Assembly (NCBI GenBank): GCA_948471335.1
Contig: CAOKRZ010000011.1
Coordinates: 1 to 18,935, forward strand
Reading direction: 5' to 3'
DNA: 18,935 bases
Source: an uncultured Christensenella sp.
GTDB taxonomy: Bacteria > Bacillota > Clostridia > Christensenellales > UBA1242
Made by a program: the position numbers and the translations under genes. The notes beneath the pieces were generated by a model that was not told the DNA's origin, did not search any database, and saw nothing but the letters and a program-made list of their open reading frames with translations. Shown here one piece after another: positions 14,488 to 18,935 of the stretch (position 1 is the first letter of the stretch; every line of letters begins with the position of its first letter).

Positions 14488-14901
14488 ATGACACCAGATA
14501 GAATGCCACCTCAATCTTTTGATGCAAAGATAGCTCTTGAAGCTGGAAGACAAACAGCTGCTCATGTTGCGTACGTAGAAGAAAATTCAATCTCAAAATA
14601 CGATGTTTTTATGGCTCTTGCAAACAATGAAATCATTGAAGAAGACGGCAAGCAATACATTGAAATCGATGGCCAGAAATATGAAATTCATGAAGTGCCA
14701 GGTAATGTCAATATGGATAGTGCAGACTTTGATCTTGAAGAATACATCGATGAACTCATCAAAGGGAAAAGCGCTATGGATTTAATTTTTCCTTTATGCA
14801 TAGTTTCAGGCGTAATCCTTCTTACAGTTATAGGTTCAGCTGCTGTTGCTGACTTAAGTAGCAGGATAAAAAATAAAAAAGATGATGGAAGAGATATGTA
14901 A
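14488..14901 (+). CDS. Unknown protein with one C-terminal membrane segment
   Basis: 137 residues, not recognised. The N-terminal 95 residues are acidic and probably soluble (EENSISKYDVFMALANNEII, then DGKQYIEIDGQKYEIHEVPG, which looks like a short beta-hairpin). A single hydrophobic span of about 20 residues (LIFPLCIVSGVILLTVIGSA, about 99-118) is followed by a charged end SSRIKNKKDDGRDM. With positive charge after the span and no signal peptide, an N-outside or tail-anchored topology is possible but not settled. It has its own consensus promoter, ribosome binding site and terminator, so it is a single-gene unit. Confidence 0.85.
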   Translation: MTPDRMPPQSFDAKIALEAGRQTAAHVAYVEENSISKYDVFMALANNEIIEEDGKQYIEIDGQKYEIHEVPGNVNMDSADFDLEEYIDELIKGKSAMDLIFPLCIVSGVILLTVIGSAAVADLSSRIKNKKDDGRDM

Positions 14902-14912
14902 AGATATTTATT

Positions 14913-14936
14913 AATCGGACGTTGTCCGATTTTTCT
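14913..14936 (+). terminator. Terminator with C-GTT-G loop
   Basis: AATCGGAC-GTT-GTCCGATT (14913-14931), then TTT. Its inner 13 nt (CGGAC-GTT-GTCCG) share the 5-3-5 form and the GACGTTGTC core of the mini-hairpin at 5328. Confidence 0.85.
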
Positions 14937-14989
14937 GTTTCTTGTATATTTTGTCGAAATGTGCAGATAATAGGCATAAGGAGGGCAAA

Positions 14990-15301
14990 ATGAAAGACGT
15001 TATGTTGATGCTTGGATTTGGATTCGGACTTGTGACAGGTGCGCTTTTATACAAATATAGCCAAGGCACTCAAGATCTTGTCAGTCAAGGCGAAAAGAAG
15101 GTTATGCAAGGCGCAAAGAAACTTGAGAAGAAAGCTGAGCAGGGAATCCAAGAGATTGAAAGCAAGGTCAAGAAAGGCGCTAAAAAAGCCGAAGAAGGCA
15201 TGGAAGAACTTCAATCTCAAATGAAGAAGGGAGTGCAGAAAGCCGAACAAAAAATGAAAGAAACAAAGCCTAAAAAGCAAACTAAACAAAAAAATGCCTA
15301 A
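14990..15301 (+). CDS. YtxH-like protein
   Basis: 103 residues. A short N-terminal hydrophobic span (LMLGFGFGLVTGALLY, about 6-21) is followed by a long lysine/glutamate-rich stretch with repeated KKxxxKxxEQGxxE-like heptads (about 25-90), expected to form an amphipathic helix or coiled coil, and a KPKKQTKQKNA tail. This is the build of the YtxH family (general stress proteins in Bacillus); the exact role is unknown. The start at 14990 follows AAGGAGGG at ideal spacing; the frame is open upstream but has no ribosome binding site there. A possible weak promoter is TTGTAT-N17-GATAAT (14943-14971). The stop codon lies inside the terminator shared with the SRP RNA gene. Confidence 0.85.
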   Translation: MKDVMLMLGFGFGLVTGALLYKYSQGTQDLVSQGEKKVMQGAKKLEKKAEQGIQEIESKVKKGAKKAEEGMEELQSQMKKGVQKAEQKMKETKPKKQTKQKNA

Positions 15302-15320
15302 ATTTTCTAGGCATTTTTTT
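15288..15320. terminator. Symmetric bidirectional terminator for ytxH and SRP RNA
   Basis: AAAAAAATGCCTA (15288-15300), 7-nt loop, TAGGCATTTTTTT (15308-15320): a perfect 13-bp stem with a T-run when read on either strand. It ends ytxH on the + strand and the SRP RNA on the minus strand. Confidence 0.92.
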
Positions 15321-15330
15321 ATTGCAAAAG

Positions 15331-15622
15331 TGTTCACAACACTTGAATAATCGTTCCGAGCAACTTGCTTTGATAAATGCAAACCAACTGCCTTAAAAGT
15401 GTTTAGCTCCACCAAAGCTTCCCTATGGCACAATGAAGTGTCCTCTTAATGATGCTCCCGTCAGGGCCTGACATGGTTCAAAGATTTCAATTGCATAGGA
15501 CCTTGATTTCAACGCCAAAAACTCTTACACATTTTTGACTTACATAAACCGAGGCAAGTCATCGACCCCACTATAGCGGATTGTAGGTTACAGAGCACCG
15601 CTAACTCTCCATCTAGCTCGGT
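15331..15622 (-). ncRNA. ffs: Signal recognition particle RNA, large Bacillus type with Alu domain
   Basis: RNA core of the SRP that binds Ffh and pauses or targets membrane protein synthesis. Read on the minus strand it has the Alu part GAGAGTTAGCGGTGCTCTGT, then ACAATCCGCTATAG, GGCGTTGAAATCAAGGTCCT, the Ffh-binding domain GAACCATGTCAGGCCCTGAC with GGGAGCATCATTAAG (tetraloop TGAC), and GTGCCATAGGGAAGC. These segments appear in the same order as in B. subtilis scRNA. Ends are estimated: the 5' end from the promoter (start near 15622), the 3' end from the last complementary segment before the terminator. One base in the conserved AGCAG of the Ffh loop reads T (15452). Confidence 0.93.
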
Positions 15623-15628
15623 GAGAGT

Positions 15629-15657
15629 ATTATATCACTCTTTTAGTCTTTTTGCAA
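15629..15657 (-). promoter_or_regulatory. Promoter of the SRP RNA gene
   Basis: Minus strand TTGCAA (15657-15652), spacer 17, TATAAT (15634-15629), 7 nt before the estimated RNA 5' end. Confidence 0.85.
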
Positions 15658-15684
15658 GCGAAAAGTTTTGAGATTAGACCGATT

Positions 15685-15724
15685 TTTGTGCAAAAAATGT
15701 TAAAAATGTTGCTATTTGCACAAA
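15685..15724. repeat. Inverted repeat between the SRP RNA and CBS protein genes
   Basis: TTTGTGCAAA (15685-15694) and TTTGCACAAA (15715-15724) are perfect complements with centres 30 bp apart, extendable by one base. There is no T-run, so it is not a normal terminator. It could be a paired operator for the genes on either side. The rest of the interval 15636-15796 holds only the two promoters. Confidence 0.55.
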
Positions 15725-15752
15725 ATCATTTCCGAATATTGGGTTTTATGAC

Positions 15753-15758
15753 TATAAT
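15753..15758 (+). promoter_or_regulatory. -10 box of the CBS-domain protein gene
   Basis: TATAAT with no clear -35 at 17 nt (TTCCGA, 15730-15735). A ribosome binding site AAGGAG follows before the ATG at 15797. Confidence 0.55.
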
Positions 15759-15796
15759 GTTATTAAGAGAGGGTAAAATTACCTAAGGAGAAAAAT

Positions 15797-16516
15797 ATGC
15801 CAGCATCAAATGCAAAAAGGTTTTTGTCAGCCTTTAACAATATTGAATATTCGCTTAAAACGCGTTATGGATTCAACCGTTCAATGGGTTTTTCAGAGCT
15901 TATCAGAAAAACTGTCGTTTTAAACTATACTGTCAGAAAGTTTGAAGATGATCTTGTAGATTATGGCAGACTTAGAAATGCGATCATTCACAACAACAAT
16001 GAAGACTATGTGATTGCAGAGCCTCATGAAGAAGTTGTGAAGAACATCGAACATATTGAAAAGCTTCTCACAAAGCCACCGCTTGTTCTTGACACTGTTG
16101 CACAAAAAGATGTGTTGACAATGAGTTCAAGCGCGACAATGAAAGATGTGATCATCACAATGACAAAGTCGAAGTTTTCAAACATTCCGGTATACAACAA
16201 AGAACAACTCATTGGAATTGCAAATGGTCAAAAAATTTTGGATTCATTTGGTCAATTTATCTTGGCTGGCGGCAAAGCAGAAAGCTTTCTCTCAAGTGTC
16301 AAGATTGAAGACATGCTTTCTTCACTTGAAAAGAATGATTACTACATCGTCGCATCTGCAAAGATGACAATTGAAGATGCACTCAATGCTTTCCATTCAA
16401 ATGCAAAGCTTCTTGCAATCCTCATAACAAAAAATGGAAAGAAAAAAGAAATGCCGCTTGGCATCATGACAGGAAAAGATGTTATTGAAGCAAATTCAAT
16501 ACTCGAAACTTATTGA
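15797..16516 (+). CDS. HEPN-like helical domain fused to two CBS domains
   Basis: 239 residues, cytosolic. The first 95 residues are helical and contain YGRLRNAIIHNNN, in which R60-N-A-I-I-H65 fits the RX4H motif of HEPN RNases and nucleotide-binding proteins; SELIRKTVVLNYTVRKFEDD precedes it. Two CBS domains follow: about 103-155 (SSSATMKDVIITMTKSKFSNIPV, then LIGIANGQKI) and 168-239 (ending PLGIMTGKDVIEANSILE). CBS pairs usually bind adenosine nucleotides and regulate a neighbour domain, so this may be a nucleotide-sensing protein, possibly controlling an RNase. That function is inferred; similar uncharacterised CBS proteins occur in Firmicutes. ATG at 15797 has AAGGAG 9 nt upstream. Single-gene unit; the next promoter starts 11 nt after the stop. 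Confidence 0.85.
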   Translation: MPASNAKRFLSAFNNIEYSLKTRYGFNRSMGFSELIRKTVVLNYTVRKFEDDLVDYGRLRNAIIHNNNEDYVIAEPHEEVVKNIEHIEKLLTKPPLVLDTVAQKDVLTMSSSATMKDVIITMTKSKFSNIPVYNKEQLIGIANGQKILDSFGQFILAGGKAESFLSSVKIEDMLSSLEKNDYYIVASAKMTIEDALNAFHSNAKLLAILITKNGKKKEMPLGIMTGKDVIEANSILETY

Positions 16517-16526
16517 TAACATTTGC

Positions 16527-16555
16527 TTGACAAATGAAATAAGGTTTAATATAAT
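16527..16555 (+). promoter_or_regulatory. ileS promoter
   Basis: TTGACA at 16527-16532, spacer 17, TATAAT at 16550-16555: perfect consensus. Transcription starts near 16562, leaving a leader of about 415 nt. Confidence 0.88.
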
Positions 16556-16561
16556 AAATTT

Positions 16562-16871
16562 GTAAATAAAAAGCGCTGATGAAAGACAAGGCGGCAAAGC
16601 TGGGCTTACAGAGAGTCATTGGTTGGTGGAAAATGACAGTGAGGTTTTGTTTGTTATCACTTTCGGAGTTGCTTTTCTGAACAGGCGTTGCCTGCTTCTG
16701 TGGGTTATTGAAATTGTTGAAATTTAAAATACTCATAAAACAGGTTGTGTTCTAACTAAGAAAAGCCGGGTCTTCCCGTGACAGAAGAGGTGGGTGATTG
16801 CCTGCTAAAAGTAAGTATACAAGTGGTTTTAAACTCTAAGCACGGGGTCTTGTAGCTTCCCGTGCTTTTTT
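16562..16871 (+). promoter_or_regulatory. T-box leader (isoleucine) upstream of ileS
   Basis: T-box RNAs bind uncharged tRNA and let transcription continue. Stem I features: GCTGATGAAAGACAAGG (K-turn type) at 16573-16590, AGAGAGTC and GGTTGGTGGAAAATGAC (distal loop) at 16610-16638, and TTATCACTTTCGGAGTTGC, where ATC at 16656-16658 is the likely specifier for tRNA-Ile. The switch is visible as the repeated 9-mer CTTCCCGTG (16772-16780 and 16856-16864); both copies can pair with CACGGG (16841-16846), the upstream copy as antiterminator, the downstream copy as terminator (AAGCACGGG/CCCGTGCTT, then T-run). The T-box bulge is degenerate: GAGGTGGGTGATTGCC (16787-16802) in place of the usual AGGGTGGTACCGCG. 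A 13-nt C-GTT-G hairpin (16682-16694) sits in the leader. Confidence 0.88.
16838..16871 (+). terminator. Conditional terminator of the ileS T-box
   Basis: AAGCACGGG (16838-16846) with CCCGTGCTT (16859-16867), then a T-run to 16871. Nine perfect pairs. Confidence 0.88.
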
Positions 16872-16873
16872 GT

Positions 16874-16962
16874 GTGGCATCGCCACTTATTAAGGTGTCG
16901 TTGGCACTTTAATAATAAAAATGCGACAAAAAGCGGTCAAACCGCAAAAGTGCATAATGCAC
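16874..16962. repeat. Row of four 13-nt mini-hairpins before ileS
   Basis: Four hairpins, each a 5-bp stem and 3-nt loop: GTGGC-ATC-GCCAC (16874-16886), GTGTC-GTT-GGCAC (16895-16907, one G-T pair), GCGGT-CAA-ACCGC (16933-16945) and GTGCA-TAA-TGCAC (16950-16962). They fill the 105 nt between the T-box terminator and the ileS ribosome binding site. The first two resemble the pair at 5328-5355. Confidence 0.75.
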
Positions 16963-16976
16963 AAAAGGAGAGGTTT

Positions 16977-18935
16977 ATGAAAAAAGAAACAACTATGCCA
17001 AATTTCGTTGAGCTTGAACACGAAATCTTGGATTTTTGGAAAAACAACAACTGTTTTGAAAAATTGAGAGCGCAAAACGCTGGAAACGAGCGCTTTAGAT
17101 TTTTGGACGGCCCTGCAACTGCAAACAATCGTCTTGGAGTTCACCACTTTTGGGGAAGAACGCTTAAGGATTTGACGATCAGATACAACGCGCTTAAAGG
17201 CAAGGACTGCCACTATCAAAACGGCTTTGATGGACAAGGTCTTTGGGTGGAAGTGAACGTTGAGAAAGAGCTTGGGCTTAACGGCAAGCCTGAGATTATC
17301 AATTATGGCATTGACAACTTCACAAACAAGTGCATGGAAAGAGTGAAATACTTTGGCAATGAAATCACAAATCAAAGCATTCGCATGGGGCAATGGATGG
17401 ACTGGGAAAACAGTTATTACACAAACACTGACCAAAACATCACTTCAATTTGGCACTTTTTGAAAACTTGTCATGAAAAGGGTTGGATTGTCAAAAAACA
17501 TCGCCCAATGGTTTGGTGCCCACGCTGCGGGACAAGCTTATCAGAGCATGAAACTTCTTCATCTTATCATGAAGTTGAACACACTGCAATCTATGCAAAA
17601 TTTCCAGTCAAAGGAAAGGACTTTGCAATTGTTGCATGGACAACAACTCCTTGGACACTTTCAGCCAATGTTGCACTTGCTGTAAACCCAGAGTTTAAAT
17701 ATGTCAAAGTGAATTTCCATGGCGAAAAATTGGTGCTGGGCAAAGACAGAATTGCACTTTTGAAAGAAAAAGATGTTGAAATTTTGGAAGAGTTTGATGG
17801 TGCTGACCTTGTTGGGCTTGAATATGAAACTTGCTTCCCAGAGCTTAGCGAACAAAACTTTGTTCACAAAGTTGTTGCTTGGGATGAAGTTTCGGCAGAA
17901 GATGGCTCTTGCGTTGTTCACATCGCGCCTGGTTGCGGTATGGAAGACTTTGAGCTTGGTCAAAGCTTAGATCTTCCACAAATTTGCCCAATCAATGAAC
18001 AAGGCATTATGCTTTCAAACACTGGCTTCCTTGCTGGCAAAAAGACAACTGATGTTGTTGATCTTGTTGTTGACAGACTTAAAAAAGACAACAAACTTTT
18101 GTATGCACATAAGCACAAACACTCATATCCATTCTGCTGGCGCTGTAAAACGGACATTGTTTACAAGCTTATTTCTGCTTGGTTTATCAAGATGGATGAA
18201 ATCCGTCCGCTTGCACTTAAAGCAATTGAAAACGTTGAGTTTAAGCCAGAGTATGCAAAAAAACGTATGACTGATTGGCTGACAAATATGGGTGATTGGA
18301 ATATTTCAAGAAGCCGTTTCTATGGTCTTCCTTTGCCATTCTATGTTTGCGAAAAATGCGGAAAGGTTCATGTTATTGGTTCTCTTGAAGAATTGAAACA
18401 AAAGGCAGTTGACCCAAAACTTGTTGACAAAATGCCAAACATTCATAGACCTTGGATTGATGAAATCAAAATTAAGTGTGAGTGCGGGGAAGAGCTTTCT
18501 CGTATTCCAGAAGTGGGTGACGTTTGGCTTGACGCGGGAATCACTCCATTCTCAACGAAAAAATATTTCACAGATAAAAAATTTTTTAACGAAAACTTCC
18601 CAAGCCAGTATGTTTGTGAAATGATTGAACAGATCAAACTTTGGTTCTATTCTCTTCTTATCATGAGCGTTGTTCTCACCGGCAAAGCTCCATATGAAAA
18701 AGTGGTGACTTATCAATATGTTAAGGACGAAAAGGGCGGCGAGTTCCATAAGAGTGGTGGAAACTCACTTGAAGCGGACATCGTTGCTGACAAAGTTGGG
18801 GCAGATGTAATTCGTTATCTCTATTCTTCTTCAAGCCCAACAAACGACATGCGTTTTGGCTTCTCACTCACAGACGAAGCAAGACGTAAGCTTTTGGGCT
18901 TTTGGAACGTTTATACTTTCTTCAACACATACGCT
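16977..18935 (+). CDS. ileS: Isoleucyl-tRNA synthetase of a divergent type, 3'-truncated by the window edge
   Basis: Charges tRNA-Ile. The frame is open from ATG 16977 (ribosome binding site AAGGAGAGG) to the last base, 653 residues, with no stop; the anticodon-binding end lies outside. Class I core: LDGPATANNRLGVHHFWGRT (43-62), where HIGH aligns with GVHH; YQNGFDGQGLWVEV; the editing domain with AWTTTPWTLSANVALAVNP; the IleRS-type YPFCWRCKTDIVYKLISAWF; WNISRSRFYGLPLPFY; DVWLDAGITPFS; and FHKSGGN (590-596) in place of KMSKSLGN. Cysteine pairs CPRC and CEKCG ... CECG may bind zinc. The Ile T-box upstream supports the specificity. I recall a group of IleRS-like proteins with LGVHHxWGRT, so this is likely a distinct subfamily and not a broken gene. 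Confidence 0.92.
   Translation, partial: MKKETTMPNFVELEHEILDFWKNNNCFEKLRAQNAGNERFRFLDGPATANNRLGVHHFWGRTLKDLTIRYNALKGKDCHYQNGFDGQGLWVEVNVEKELGLNGKPEIINYGIDNFTNKCMERVKYFGNEITNQSIRMGQWMDWENSYYTNTDQNITSIWHFLKTCHEKGWIVKKHRPMVWCPRCGTSLSEHETSSSYHEVEHTAIYAKFPVKGKDFAIVAWTTTPWTLSANVALAVNPEFKYVKVNFHGEKLVLGKDRIALLKEKDVEILEEFDGADLVGLEYETCFPELSEQNFVHKVVAWDEVSAEDGSCVVHIAPGCGMEDFELGQSLDLPQICPINEQGIMLSNTGFLAGKKTTDVVDLVVDRLKKDNKLLYAHKHKHSYPFCWRCKTDIVYKLISAWFIKMDEIRPLALKAIENVEFKPEYAKKRMTDWLTNMGDWNISRSRFYGLPLPFYVCEKCGKVHVIGSLEELKQKAVDPKLVDKMPNIHRPWIDEIKIKCECGEELSRIPEVGDVWLDAGITPFSTKKYFTDKKFFNENFPSQYVCEMIEQIKLWFYSLLIMSVVLTGKAPYEKVVTYQYVKDEKGGEFHKSGGNSLEADIVADKVGADVIRYLYSSSSPTNDMRFGFSLTDEARRKLLGFWNVYTFFNTYA

Noticed and set aside
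15047..15433. Minus-strand frame of 128 codons
   Set aside because: Runs through the SRP RNA, the shared terminator and ytxH antisense; Leu/Phe-rich shadow of Lys-rich codons.
15302..15796. Protein-coding gene in the long interval after ytxH
   Set aside because: The interval is explained by the SRP RNA, its promoter, the inverted repeat and the next promoter; no frame with start signals was seen.
16562..16871. RNase P or other housekeeping RNA
   Set aside because: No RNase P core sequence such as GAGGAAAGTCC; stem I motifs, ATC specifier, terminator and ileS location fit a T-box.
16890..17435. Minus-strand frame of 181 codons at the start of ileS
   Set aside because: Antisense to the clear IleRS N-terminus, without start signals.
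17473..18270. Several short plus-strand frames inside ileS, suggesting a frameshifted gene
   Set aside because: The IleRS frame from 16977 is open to the window end when read through; the short frames are out-of-frame shadows.

Overview
The window looks like a piece of chromosome from an AT-rich member of the Firmicutes (Bacillota), probably an uncultured Clostridia-like lineage. The reasons are a Bacillus-type SRP RNA with an Alu domain, a T-box leader in front of ileS, strong GGAGG-type ribosome binding sites, TTG start codons, textbook TTGACA-N17-TATAAT promoters, and the gene order rplS ... dprA-topA-trmFO-hslV-hslU, which is close to the Bacillus order. TGA is used as a stop (mtaB, alkD, tcdA), so the code is standard. 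Most genes are housekeeping genes on the + strand.

Layout. 1-1591: 3' part of mtaB (tRNA ms2t6A37 synthesis), then rpsU from its own promoter and rplS behind a foldable leader. 1574-2925: a small accessory island with a minus-strand cysteine-rich protein, a divergent XRE regulator with three near-palindromic operators between them, and a minus-strand left-handed beta-helix protein. The XRE/Cys pair is bracketed by two terminators with identical arms. 3043-3708: an AlkD-type DNA glycosylase. 3778-12700: a long co-directional run yifB-dprA-topA-trmFO-hslV-hslU-tcdA-trxA with very short gaps or overlaps. 12831-14401: cysteine desulfurase and its IscU-type scaffold in one operon. 14488-15301: a one-pass membrane protein of unknown function and a YtxH-like protein. 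15331-15622: SRP RNA on the minus strand, ending at a terminator shared with ytxH. 15797-16516: a protein with an RNAIIH (HEPN-like RX4H) helical domain and two CBS domains. 16562-16871: an isoleucine T-box leader. 16977-18935: 5' part of an unusual isoleucyl-tRNA synthetase.

A theme is translation and tRNA modification: MtaB and TcdA both act on t6A37, TrmFO acts on U54, S21 and L19 are ribosomal proteins, and IleRS is under tRNA-Ile control. The Fe-S operon could serve MtaB, which is an Fe-S enzyme.

Points most worth checking: (i) a recurring class of 13-nt perfect or near-perfect mini-hairpins (5-bp stem, 3-nt loop, often C-GTT-G) clustered in intergenic DNA, with four in a row before ileS; (ii) the three-operator divergent switch with an apparently leaderless regulator; (iii) a TrmFO that appears to start at ATT and lacks the second catalytic cysteine motif; (iv) an IleRS in which HIGH reads GVHH and KMSKS reads FHKSG; (v) the HEPN-like/CBS fusion. 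No CRISPR array, transposase, integrase or tRNA gene was seen.
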